Shown: positions 1-8,337 of the stretch, in pieces | How positions within the stretch are numbered: position 1 is the first letter of the stretch | Layout of the letters: every line of letters begins with the position of its first letter | Origin: Rhizobium leguminosarum bv. viciae USDA 2370 | Lineage (GTDB): Bacteria > Pseudomonadota > Alphaproteobacteria > Rhizobiales > Rhizobiaceae | DNA length: 64,000 nucleotides | Assembly (NCBI RefSeq): GCF_002008365.1 | Contig: NZ_MRDL01000015.1 | Location: 62,001-126,000 of the forward strand | Reading direction: 5' to 3' | Position numbers and translations under genes: made by a program | The notes under the pieces: model-generated | What the model saw: the letters and a program-made list of their open reading frames with translations, nothing else | The model's database searches: none | Told to the model about the DNA's origin: nothing

Positions 1-3000
1 GCAATGCGGAATTCTCGCCTACCCTGGAGCCAACAGCCGCACTGACCTTCGATTTCCCCAATGTCGGCCTGCTCGCCGCACTCGGCGGACAGAAGGCCGA
101 AGGCGATCTCAAGGGTTCGCTCGGCGTCAGCAGCGACAGTGGCAAGATTGCGCTCAAGCTGCTTGCAACGGGCGGCTCGATCCACCGTGATACGCTTGCG
201 ATCGTCAAGCCGGATATCGATGTCACGATCAGCGATCTCAATGCCCTTGCCGCAAACGGCACTATCAAGGCCGAGGGGGTAAGCGCCGGAACGAACAAGC
301 TTGCCGGCCTTTCGCTGGGTTTTACCAAGCAGCAGAACCATACCGACTTCGATCTCGATGCTGCCTATGACGGCAATCCCGTGCTGGCCGCGGGCAATAT
401 CGAGGCTCAGGACGGCACGATCCACCTGAACCTTGATCGCTTCTCGGCAAGCCCCCGCAATATCCCGATCGAGCTGGCCGCACCGACGCAGGTCGCCATC
501 GGCGGCGGCGCCGCCAATCTGAACGGACTGATGCTGAAAACCGGCACCGGCTCGGTAACCGTTACCGGTTCCGCCGGCGAAACGCTGAAGCTTGATGCAG
601 ATATCCGCGAGCTGCCGGCAGCGCTCGCCAACGGTTTCGTGCCCAACCTTTCAGCCGGCGGCACGATCTCCGGAACGATTGCCGTGACGGGAACGCCGGC
701 AGCACCGGTCGCCGACTTCAAGCTCGACTGGAAGGATGCGACGACGGGCCAGACCAAGGGCGCCGGCCTGGCGCCGCTCGACATCACCGCCGGCGGCAAA
801 TTCGCCGACAACAAGCTCGATTTCGACACCACGGTCGGCAGCAATGACGGCCTCTCGCTCAAGGCCGCCGGCAATGTCGCGCTCGCCGAGCCGAAGGCAC
901 CGGTGCTTGATGTCAACGCTGATATCCTCAACCTGCCTGCCCGCATCGCCAACGGTTTCGTTCCCGATCTCGCCGCCGAAGGCACGATTACAGGAAAGGT
1001 GGCGGCCTCCGGCTCCCTCGCTGCGCCGACCGCCAATTTCGATCTCGATTGGAAAGACGCGGCGACGAGCCAGACGAAGCGTGCCGGCCTTGCCAATCTT
1101 GGCGTGAAGGCAACCGGAAAATTCGCCGACAACAAGCTCGATTTCGATACGGCGATCGGTGGCGGAAACAGCCTCTCGGTGAAGGCGACCGGCAATGTCG
1201 CCATCACGGGCACGACGATCGGCAACGTCAAGGTCGACGCTGCACTGGCAAATGTCCCGGCGAATATCGCAAATAGTTTCGCCGCCGACCTTGCCGCCGA
1301 AGGCGCGATCTCAGGAAAGATCTCGGCCAGCGGGTCGCTTTCCGCTCCGAGTGCCGATTTCGATCTCACTTGGAAAGACGCGGCAACGAGCCACACAAAG
1401 CGCGCCGGCCTTGCTGCGCTCGGCGTGACCGCATCGGGAAAATTTGCCGACAACAAGCTTGATTTCAACGCGGTGGTTGGCGGCGCCAACAGCCTGTCCT
1501 TAAAGGCAAACGGCAATCTTGCCATCAAAGGCACGACGATCGACAACCTCACGGTCGATGCCACACTGGCAAATGTTCCGGCAAATATCGCAAACAGCTT
1601 CGTCGCCGATCTCGCCGCCGAAGGTACGATCTCAGGAAGGATCTCGGCCACCGGATCCCTCCCGGTTCCGAATGCAGATTTCGATCTCACTTGGAAAGAT
1701 GCGGCGACGAGCCACACGAAACGTGCCGGCCTTGCAGCGCTCGGGGTGACCGCATCGGGAAAATTTGCTGAGAACAAGCTTGATTTCAACGCTGCAGTCA
1801 GCGGCGATAAAGACCTCTCACTGAAGGCCATGGGCAATGTCGCACTCGCCGGCACGGCGATCGACAGCATCAAGGTCGATGCCGAGATCGCCAAGCTTCC
1901 GGCCAGTCTCGCAAATGCCTTCGTTCCCGATCTGGCGGCCGGCGGCACGATATCCGGCACTGCGTCCGCCTCAGGGACACTCGCCGCACCGAAAGCCGAC
2001 TTCAAGCTCGACTGGACGGATGCTGCGACCAGCCAGACCAGAAGCGCTCATCTCTCGGGCCTCGCGCTCACCACATCCGGACGCTTCGCCGACGACCGGC
2101 TCGATTTCGATGCCACTCTCGCCGGCAAGGACGGCCTCTCGCTGAAGGCCGCCGGCAACGTCGCGATATCAGGCAACTCGGTTAAAACCCTCGACGTCAA
2201 GGCCGATCTCGCCAACCTGCCGGCAGGCCTCGCCAACGGCTTCGTCCCGGGTCTTGGCGCAGAGGGCACCGTGTCGGGAACTGCATCTGCCTCCGGAGCG
2301 CTTCCGAAACCGGCCGTCGATTTCAAACTCGACTGGAAGAACGCTGCGACCGCCCAGACCAAGAGCAGCGGCCTTTCGGGCCTGAGTGCTGCGGCGTCCG
2401 GCAAGTTCGCCAACGACCGGGTCGATTTCGATGCCAATCTCGCCGGCAAGGACGGCGTGTTGGCCAAGGCGACGGGCGGCGTCACGATCGCGGGAACGGC
2501 CATCCGGGACCTTTCGATCAATGCCGATATCCCGGCGCTGCCGGCAAATATCGTAAATGCCTTCGTTCCCGGTCTCGGTGCCGAGGGCACGCTTTCGGCA
2601 AGCGCCATAACGTCGGGAACGCCGGCAAATCCGATCGTCGATTTCAAGCTCAACTGGAAAGATGCCGCGACCAGCCACACCAAGGCTGCCGGCCTTTCCC
2701 GCCTTGCGCTGGCGGCGACCGGAAAATACGCCGGTGACAGGCTGGATTTTGATGCCGCGCTCAACGGCAGCGGCGGCATTGCGCTGAAAGCCGCCGGCAA
2801 TCTCGCCATCGCAGGCACGTCGATCAAGTCTCTCGATGTTACGGCGAATACCACCAATCTTCCGGCCAGCATCGCCAACGGCTTCGTTCCCGGCCTTGCA
2901 GCCGAGGGCGCGGTGTCGGCAACCGCAAAGGCCACCGGCACGCTATCGGCGCCCTCCGTCGACTTCAAGGTCGACTGGAAGAACGCGGCGACGAGCCAGA

Positions 3001-4436
3001 CCAAAGGTGCCGGCCTTTCGCCGTTCAGCATCGGTGCATCAGGCAAACTTGCCGGAAACAGGCTGACGGTCGACACCAGCCTTGCCGGTGACGCCGGCAT
3101 GTCGCTGAAAGGCGGCGGCAGTGTCGTGATCACAGGCAATCGCGCCCTCGACATGCGATTCAACGGCAATCTTCCTTTCGCCGTGCTCGGCGCCCCGCTT
3201 GCGCAGCAGGGGCTCGTTGCGGACGGCGTCGCCACCGTCAACCTCCAGATTGGCGGAACGGCCGCAGCGCCTGTTATCAACGGCACTGTCTCGACATCAG
3301 GCGCCAAGCTCGTCGACGTCCGACGCAATCTTGCCGTCAACAATCTTGCGGCGACCGTGACCTTCAATGGCAGCCAGGCGGTGATATCGCGCCTCAGCGG
3401 CAACCTTGGCGGCGGCGGCACGATTTCGGCCAGCGGTACCATCGGCATCCAGCCGGCCGGCGGCTTTCCCGCTGACATTTCGATCAAGCTCGACAAGGCG
3501 GTCTATGTCGATGGAACGCTTGTCGTCTCGACCGTCAATGGCACGGTCGGCCTGCGCGGGCCGATCATGAATGCGACGCTGAGCGGCAAGCTTCGGCTCG
3601 ACAAAACCTCGATCACGGTCCCGGAAAAATTGCCGACCTCGCTGAGAGAAGTCGACATCCGGCATAAGAATGCGCCGCGGGCGGTGCTTGCGCAGCTGCG
3701 CGATGACGGTGAGCGGAAACCCGGCGAGAAATCCTCCGTGATCACACTGGATCTCGAAATCGATGCGCCCTCGCATATCTTCGTACGCGGCCGCGGCATC
3801 GATGCCGAGCTTGGCGGCCGGGTGACCATCCGCGGAACAGCGGCTGCACCCATCGTGACCGGCGGTTTCATCATGCGCCGCGGTCGCATGACCATTCTCA
3901 ACCGCCGCCTGGATTTCTCCGACAAGAGCAGGATCACCTTCGCCGGCGACCTGACGCCGGCGCTCGATATGGAAGCGACCTCGGCCTCCGGCTCGACGAC
4001 GCTGACCGTCGACGTCGCGGGTCTCGCCACCGACCCCGCGATTACCTTTTCCTCCTCGCCCCAGCTGCCGCAGGACGAGGTGCTGGCGCAGTTGATCTTC
4101 GGCCAGTCGATGTCGAAACTCTCGCCGGTGCAGATCGCCCAGCTCGCCGACGCCGTCAGTCAGCTGGCCGGCAACCGCTCGACCTCGCTTTTCGAAGGCC
4201 TGCGCAATCAGCTTGGCGTCGACGATTTCGACGTCAGCACCGATTCCAAGGGCCAGACGAGCGTCAGCGTCGGCCGCTATCTTAACGATCGCACCTATTT
4301 CGAATTGCAGCAGGGCGGTTCGGCCGGCGCCAAGGCGGTGATCAACCTCGATGTCGGCCGCGGCGTCAAGCTGCGCGGGGGGGCCGGTGGCAACGGTGAG
4401 GGCGAAGCCGGGATTGTCTACGAACGGGAATATTGA
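1..4436 (+). CDS. tamB: TamB-family translocation/assembly protein, 5' truncated by window edge
   Basis: The frame is open from base 3 with no start, so only the last 1,477 residues are present. TamB is an inner-membrane-anchored periplasmic protein that works with the outer-membrane Omp85 protein TamA in envelope biogenesis. The conserved carboxy-terminal TamB domain lies at about 3,500-4,436; recognisable segments are PQDEVLAQLIFGQS and GRYLNDRTYFELQ, followed by a short terminal beta segment ending EREY. Ahead of it, about 591-3,160, eight repeats of 107 residues share the cores LPANIANGFVP, DWKDAATSQTK and KFADNKLDFD, as expected of a long beta-rich groove. A tamA gene would be expected upstream, outside the window. 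The family call is firm; the number and regularity of the repeats are unusual. Confidence 0.92.
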   Translation, partial: NAEFSPTLEPTAALTFDFPNVGLLAALGGQKAEGDLKGSLGVSSDSGKIALKLLATGGSIHRDTLAIVKPDIDVTISDLNALAANGTIKAEGVSAGTNKLAGLSLGFTKQQNHTDFDLDAAYDGNPVLAAGNIEAQDGTIHLNLDRFSASPRNIPIELAAPTQVAIGGGAANLNGLMLKTGTGSVTVTGSAGETLKLDADIRELPAALANGFVPNLSAGGTISGTIAVTGTPAAPVADFKLDWKDATTGQTKGAGLAPLDITAGGKFADNKLDFDTTVGSNDGLSLKAAGNVALAEPKAPVLDVNADILNLPARIANGFVPDLAAEGTITGKVAASGSLAAPTANFDLDWKDAATSQTKRAGLANLGVKATGKFADNKLDFDTAIGGGNSLSVKATGNVAITGTTIGNVKVDAALANVPANIANSFAADLAAEGAISGKISASGSLSAPSADFDLTWKDAATSHTKRAGLAALGVTASGKFADNKLDFNAVVGGANSLSLKANGNLAIKGTTIDNLTVDATLANVPANIANSFVADLAAEGTISGRISATGSLPVPNADFDLTWKDAATSHTKRAGLAALGVTASGKFAENKLDFNAAVSGDKDLSLKAMGNVALAGTAIDSIKVDAEIAKLPASLANAFVPDLAAGGTISGTASASGTLAAPKADFKLDWTDAATSQTRSAHLSGLALTTSGRFADDRLDFDATLAGKDGLSLKAAGNVAISGNSVKTLDVKADLANLPAGLANGFVPGLGAEGTVSGTASASGALPKPAVDFKLDWKNAATAQTKSSGLSGLSAAASGKFANDRVDFDANLAGKDGVLAKATGGVTIAGTAIRDLSINADIPALPANIVNAFVPGLGAEGTLSASAITSGTPANPIVDFKLNWKDAATSHTKAAGLSRLALAATGKYAGDRLDFDAALNGSGGIALKAAGNLAIAGTSIKSLDVTANTTNLPASIANGFVPGLAAEGAVSATAKATGTLSAPSVDFKVDWKNAATSQTKGAGLSPFSIGASGKLAGNRLTVDTSLAGDAGMSLKGGGSVVITGNRALDMRFNGNLPFAVLGAPLAQQGLVADGVATVNLQIGGTAAAPVINGTVSTSGAKLVDVRRNLAVNNLAATVTFNGSQAVISRLSGNLGGGGTISASGTIGIQPAGGFPADISIKLDKAVYVDGTLVVSTVNGTVGLRGPIMNATLSGKLRLDKTSITVPEKLPTSLREVDIRHKNAPRAVLAQLRDDGERKPGEKSSVITLDLEIDAPSHIFVRGRGIDAELGGRVTIRGTAAAPIVTGGFIMRRGRMTILNRRLDFSDKSRITFAGDLTPALDMEATSASGSTTLTVDVAGLATDPAITFSSSPQLPQDEVLAQLIFGQSMSKLSPVQIAQLADAVSQLAGNRSTSLFEGLRNQLGVDDFDVSTDSKGQTSVSVGRYLNDRTYFELQQGGSAGAKAVINLDVGRGVKLRGGAGGNGEGEAGIVYEREY
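591..3160 (+). repeat. Eight tandem 321-bp coding repeats inside tamB
   Basis: The codons for the LPAxxANxF core start at 612, 933 and 1254, exactly 321 bases (107 codons) apart, and the series continues for eight units. Units three and four, about 1,230-1,870, are nearly identical over long stretches, including identical DLTWKDAATSHTKRAG segments, which suggests a recent duplication. The later units are more diverged. The exact unit boundary is arbitrary. Confidence 0.9.
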
Positions 4437-4498
4437 TCCATCTCGCCCGAAGCTGGCAGCGGCTTTGGACCGATGACATGCAAAAGCTCTAACCCGGC

Positions 4499-4936
4499 TT
4501 AGAAACCGGTTTTGCTGGTCTTGAGAAGGATGTTGGTTTCTGTCGAATTGATGCCATTGATCAGCCGGATCCGGTGCAGCGTCTCGTCGAAGGCAGCAAG
4601 GTCGCGATCCTCGAGTTCGGCGACGAAATCCCATTTGCCGTTGGTGCTGTGAAGCGCCCGCACCTGCGGTAGGCCCCTCAACTGATCGGCCACCCTGTCG
4701 GCGAGCTTGCCGAGCACCTCGATCATGACGATGGCGCGCACGCCGGCGGACCGCGTCTCATGACCGGTGCGGATAGTGAAGCCGACGATGGTGCCGCTGG
4801 CGACCAGCCGCTCGATCCGGGCGGCAACCGTTGCCCGTGATGCACCCGTCAATGCCGCAAGCGAAGAGACGGAAATCCGGGCGTTATGGCGAAGTGCACT
4901 CAGAAGTTCAGTGTCGAGATCATCCACGCTGATCAC
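4499..4936 (-). CDS. Lrp/AsnC-family transcriptional regulator
   Basis: A 145-residue protein of normal size for the family. Residues about 1-60 form a winged helix-turn-helix (ISVSSLAALTGASRATVAARIERL), and residues about 65-140 form the RAM/AsnC effector-binding ligand domain (IVMIEVLG, VRALHSTNGKWDFVAEL). It is transcribed divergently from the arginase gene with 124 bases between the start codons, the usual arrangement for a regulator of the neighbouring amino-acid catabolic operon. By inference it senses an amino acid such as arginine or ornithine and controls the arginase and rocD genes and itself. The family is certain; the effector is not visible in the sequence. Confidence 0.9.
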   Translation of the reverse strand: MISVDDLDTELLSALRHNARISVSSLAALTGASRATVAARIERLVASGTIVGFTIRTGHETRSAGVRAIVMIEVLGKLADRVADQLRGLPQVRALHSTNGKWDFVAELEDRDLAAFDETLHRIRLINGINSTETNILLKTSKTGF

Positions 4937-5060
4937 TTTGTCAAAATAGGTTTATCTATCTGCGCAATCATAGTCCATTTCTGACACTTTTCCATCTTTT
5001 TGCCGCCAGCCCTTTATCCCACTATCGGCCGAAACAGGCCTCAACACGGAGCCCTCCAAA

Positions 5061-5996
5061 ATGAATACCCAATCGCGATCTGTCACCCTCATCGGCGCGC
5101 CGCTGGAAGAAGGCTCCGGCCGCAGAGGGGCTGCCATGGGCCCTGCGGCCCTGCGCATTGCCGGCGTCGACCAGACGCTGATCGAGCTTGGCCATGACGT
5201 CGCCGATATCGGCGATCTCAGGATCGTGCCGGCGATGGATCTGCCGAACCACCCGAAGGCCCACAATCTGAGGATCGTCGGCGCCTTCACGCGCGCCCTC
5301 GAAAGTAGCGTCTACGACGTGGCCGCCTCCGGCCGTTTTCCGCTGATTCTCGGCGGCGACCACAGCCTTTCCATGGGCAGCGTTTCCGGCATGGCCCGCT
5401 ATGCCGCCAGCAAAGACCGCCCGCTCTTCGTCCTCTGGCTTGATGCCCATGCCGATTTCAATTCTCCGGCCACGTCGCCGTCCGGCAATATTCACGGTAT
5501 GCCTGTCGCCTTCTTCTGTGGCGAGGCGGAGTTCGCCGAGATCCTGCCGAAGGGACGTCCGTTCGTCGATCCAAAGAATGTCTTCCAGGTCGGCATCCGT
5601 TCGGTCGATGCGCGCGAGCGCGAGGAAATCCACGAACACGGTGTCAATGTCTTCGACATGCGCGCGATCGACGAGCAGGGCATCGGCGCCATCATGCGTG
5701 AGATCCTCGATGTCGTGACCAGGGCAAACGGCCTGCTGCACGTCAGCCTCGACCTCGATTTCCTCGATCCCGAGATCGCTCCCGGTGTCGGCACGACGGT
5801 CCCGGGTGGCGCGACTTTTCGCGAGGCGCATCTGGTGATGGAAATGCTCTCGGACAGCGGCCTCGTCTCGTCGCTCGATCTCGTCGAACTCAATCCGTTT
5901 CTCGACGATCGCGGCAAGAGCGCCCGCATCCTGGTGGAGCTGACGGCAAGCCTCTTCGGCCGCCGCATCTTCGATCGTCCGACACGCGCCGCATAA
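5061..5996 (+). CDS. rocF: Arginase
   Basis: A 311-residue binuclear manganese enzyme that hydrolyses L-arginine to ornithine and urea in the cytoplasm. The metal-binding motifs are all present: GGDHS at residues 98-102, DAHADFNSP from 128 with the ligands D128, H130 and D132, and SLDLDFLDPEIAPG near 225. The substrate-loop region NIHGMP is at 143-148. The ATG at 5061 has a GGAG sequence upstream. It is followed by ornithine aminotransferase, and a divergent AsnC-type regulator precedes it, so this is an arginine degradation module. Agmatinase and related ureohydrolases share the fold, but the SPSGNIHGMP loop and the rocD neighbour support arginase. Agrobacterium relatives name the gene arcA. 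Confidence 0.93.
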   Translation: MNTQSRSVTLIGAPLEEGSGRRGAAMGPAALRIAGVDQTLIELGHDVADIGDLRIVPAMDLPNHPKAHNLRIVGAFTRALESSVYDVAASGRFPLILGGDHSLSMGSVSGMARYAASKDRPLFVLWLDAHADFNSPATSPSGNIHGMPVAFFCGEAEFAEILPKGRPFVDPKNVFQVGIRSVDAREREEIHEHGVNVFDMRAIDEQGIGAIMREILDVVTRANGLLHVSLDLDFLDPEIAPGVGTTVPGGATFREAHLVMEMLSDSGLVSSLDLVELNPFLDDRGKSARILVELTASLFGRRIFDRPTRAA

Positions 5997-6057
5997 GAGC
6001 ATGTCGAGCAAAAGTGTGCAGCGGTTTTGCGATAACGACATGCGTTGAAATAAAACT
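5997..6057. repeat. Dispersed palindromic element between arginase and rocD
   Basis: An inverted repeat GCATGTCG (5999-6006) / CGACATGC (6036-6043) encloses a second pair, GCAAAA (6008-6013) / TTTTGC (6025-6030). It begins immediately after the arginase stop codon and resembles the intergenic mosaic elements common in Rhizobium chromosomes. Transcribed, it would form a hairpin between the two genes. Confidence 0.7.
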
Positions 6058-6072
6058 AGAGGGAGAACGGCC

Positions 6073-7272
6073 ATGAACACTTCGGAAAAACTGATCGCCA
6101 CGGAACAACGGCTCGGCGCCCATAACTACAAGCCGCTCGACGTGGTGCTGACGCGTGGCGAAGGTGTTTATGTCTGGGATACCGACGGCAACCGTTATCT
6201 CGATTGCCTCTCGGCCTATTCCGCCGTCAACCAGGGCCATTGTCATCCGAAGATCCTCGCCGCAATGGTCGAGCAGGCGGGCAGGCTGACGCTCACTTCC
6301 CGCGCCTTCCGCAACGACCAGCTCGCCTATCTCTACGAAGAGCTTGCGGCTCTCACCGGCTCCCACAAGATCCTGCCGATGAATTCTGGCGCCGAAGCGG
6401 TGGAGACCGCCATCAAGGCGGTGCGCAAATGGGGATACGAGGTCAAGGGCGTGCCGGAAGGCAAGGCGGAGATCATCGTCTGCGCTGATAATTTCCATGG
6501 TCGGACGCTGAGCATCATCAGTTTCTCCACCGATCCCGAAGCCCGCGCCGGCTTCGGTCCCTATACGCCAGGCTTCCGCATCATTCCCTTCGGCGATGCC
6601 GAGGCTTTCGCCGCCGCAATCAATGCCAATACGGTGGCCGCCCTGATCGAGCCGATCCAGGGGGAAGCCGGCGTCATCATTCCGCCGACGGGTTATTTCA
6701 CCCGCATCCGCGAACTCTGCACGGCAAACAACGTCACCCTGATCCTCGACGAGATTCAGACCGGCCTCGGCCGTACCGGCAAGCTGCTGGCGGAGGAGCA
6801 CGAAGGCATCGAGGCCGACGTGACGCTGATCGGCAAGGCGCTGTCCGGCGGCTTCTATCCCGTGTCGGCCGTGCTTTCGAATTCCGAAGTTCTGGGCGTG
6901 CTGCAGCCCGGCCAACACGGCTCGACCTTCGGCGGCAATCCACTCGCCTGCGCAGTAGCGCGTGCCGCGCTCAAGGTGCTGACGGAAGAGGGCATGATCG
7001 AGAACGCCGCTGTCATGGGCGACTACTTCCTCGAAGGCCTCGGGTCGATCCGCTCGAACATCGTCAGGGACGTGCGCGGCCGTGGCCTGATGATGGCCAT
7101 CGAACTGGAACCCGAAGCCGGCGGCGCACGGCAATATTGCCATGCGCTGAAAGAGCGCGGCCTTCTCGCCAAGGATACCCACGACCACACAATTCGCCTC
7201 GCTCCGCCGCTGGTCATCACCAAAGAGCAGGTGGATTGGGCAGTCTCGCAGATTGAGAAGACGATAGGCTGA
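6073..7272 (+). CDS. rocD: Ornithine--oxo-acid aminotransferase
   Basis: A 399-residue class-III pyridoxal-phosphate aminotransferase that converts ornithine and a 2-oxo acid to glutamate semialdehyde and an amino acid, the second step of arginase-route arginine catabolism. The cofactor lysine is K255 in [15 protein letters not shown], the aspartate that binds the pyridine nitrogen is D226 in LILDEIQTG, and SGAEAVE near 105 contacts the phosphate. The ATG at 6073 is preceded by GAGGGAGAA. It follows arginase by 76 bases, most of which is a palindromic repeat. Length and motifs match RocD. Acetylornithine aminotransferase is the closest alternative, but the amino-terminal [11 protein letters not shown] and [12 protein letters not shown] segments are typical of ornithine aminotransferase. 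Confidence 0.94.
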   Translation: MNTSEKLIATEQRLGAHNYKPLDVVLTRGEGVYVWDTDGNRYLDCLSAYSAVNQGHCHPKILAAMVEQAGRLTLTSRAFRNDQLAYLYEELAALTGSHKILPMNSGAEAVETAIKAVRKWGYEVKGVPEGKAEIIVCADNFHGRTLSIISFSTDPEARAGFGPYTPGFRIIPFGDAEAFAAAINANTVAALIEPIQGEAGVIIPPTGYFTRIRELCTANNVTLILDEIQTGLGRTGKLLAEEHEGIEADVTLIGKALSGGFYPVSAVLSNSEVLGVLQPGQHGSTFGGNPLACAVARAALKVLTEEGMIENAAVMGDYFLEGLGSIRSNIVRDVRGRGLMMAIELEPEAGGARQYCHALKERGLLAKDTHDHTIRLAPPLVITKEQVDWAVSQIEKTIG

Positions 7273-7276
7273 GTAA

Positions 7277-7570
7277 ATCGGCGCAATTCTTCTTCACGAT
7301 CTCGAATATGCATGGAAGATCCCGAAAACCAGAGATCGGCTGGAAGAGATCGACAGCAAACCCGCCTGGTTTTCATCCGAGATTAAAAACCTTCGCAATC
7401 GCGTCTCCCGATTTAGATTTGGGCAACACTCTTTCGCTAATGTCGTCGATAACCGTAACGATGCTTCGCCGAGCGCAAAGCCATCGCGTGGTATGAAGGC
7501 AAAGCTTGGCCGCGCCAATGGTGGCGCATCCGCTTCTGCCCTGGCTTACGATAGTTGGGAAGAATTCTAA
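7277..7570 (+). pseudogene. 3' remnant of a methyl-accepting chemotaxis protein gene
   Basis: There is no annotated start, but one frame is open from the stop at 7274-7276 to the TAA at 7568-7570. Its last about 65 codons read like the tail of a chemoreceptor: EIKNLRNRVSRFRF from about 7378, matching the end of the signalling domain, then a low-complexity linker, then SWEEF and stop. SWEEF is also the terminal sequence of the intact receptor that ends at 10098 and is the known methyltransferase/demethylase tether of chemoreceptors. The TAA shares one base with the cheW ATG, and GGGAAG inside the W-E-E codons is placed as the cheW ribosome binding site. I infer a decayed receptor gene that once formed an operon with cheW. 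Confidence 0.7.
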
Positions 7571-8046
7571 TGGCCACGATCAATTCGACTAACTTCAGCG
7601 GCGATACGCTCGAAATTATTGCCTTCCGCCTGCATGACCAGGAATTCTGCGTCAAGACCACGACCATCCGCGAAATCCGCGGCTGGGCGCCGTCGACGCC
7701 GATCCCGCATGCGCCGGCCGATGTCATCGGTGTCATGAACCTGCGCGGCTCGGTGATCCCGATCATCGATCTTGCCTTCAAACTCGGCATGAAAAGCACG
7801 GTCGCCAATGAGCGCAGCGCCATCGTCGTCGCCGAAGTTCACAGCATGGTCATCGGCATGCTTGTCGACCGCGTCTCGGATATCCTCACCATCTCCTCCA
7901 GCCAGGTCCAGCCGGTGCCCGAAGTGACCGCCTCCTTCGACCGCGCTTATTGCGAAGGGATCATTGCCTCGGAAAACGGAATGATCTGCTTCCTGAACCT
8001 CGCCAAGATGTTCAAGGAAAACGAGACGGATGAACTGGCGGCCTGA
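7570..8046 (+). CDS. cheW: Chemotaxis coupling protein CheW
   Basis: A 158-residue single CheW domain, the cytoplasmic adaptor linking chemoreceptors to the CheA kinase. It shows the family features IIAFRLHDQEFCVKT, IREIRGW, the VMNLRGSVIPIIDLA core near residue 55-70 that contacts receptor and kinase, and GMLVDRVSDIL. The ATG at 7570 is preferred over one five codons earlier because the earlier one would read into the preceding frame; GGGAAG lies eight bases upstream. The start overlaps the stop of a chemoreceptor remnant (TAATG). A strong terminator follows at 8067-8094, before the next receptor gene. Confidence 0.95.
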   Translation: MATINSTNFSGDTLEIIAFRLHDQEFCVKTTTIREIRGWAPSTPIPHAPADVIGVMNLRGSVIPIIDLAFKLGMKSTVANERSAIVVAEVHSMVIGMLVDRVSDILTISSSQVQPVPEVTASFDRAYCEGIIASENGMICFLNLAKMFKENETDELAA

Positions 8047-8066
8047 TCGGCCAATATAATTCTCAA

Positions 8067-8094
8067 TAAAAACCGCCCACACGGGCGGTTTTTT
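8067..8094 (+). terminator. Rho-independent terminator after cheW
   Basis: Perfect 8-bp GC-rich stem AACCGCCC / GGGCGGTT (8071-8078 and 8083-8090) with the loop ACAC, flanked by A residues upstream and a T run downstream. It begins 20 bases after the cheW stop. Confidence 0.9.
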
Positions 8095-8337
8095 GTTGCG
8101 CATCGCAAGCAAGCCTCGGCCGCCACCATCCGCCTTGGCGCGTTTGATTAGAAACAGCTTCTATACCGGAAATTAACCACGTTCCGTCATCATGGGATAC
8201 TCAAGGATGACACGTATTCCGCCAATCTGGGAATGACAACCTGTACTGTCTGTCTTCTCGTCACCGGCATTCCTTGTCCGATCGGCTTCGCCTTACCAGA
8301 CGAAGCAGCAGAAAACTGTGCATTCAGAGGGACGGGA

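Noticed and set aside
407..4634. Long minus-strand open frames (532, 482, 445 residues) opposite tamB
   Set aside because: They are antisense to a clear TamB gene with strong codon bias and in-register repeats; the apparent repeats in their translations simply mirror tamB. No family motifs are seen.
5022..7188. Minus-strand frames of 359 and 432 residues opposite arginase and rocD
   Set aside because: Antisense shadows of two recognised enzymes in GC-rich DNA; composition is unusual and no motifs are found.
8233..8337. Amino-terminal 35-residue extension of the chemoreceptor
   Set aside because: No ribosome binding site and no conserved feature; the ATG at 8338 has GGGACGG upstream and starts at the PAS domain.
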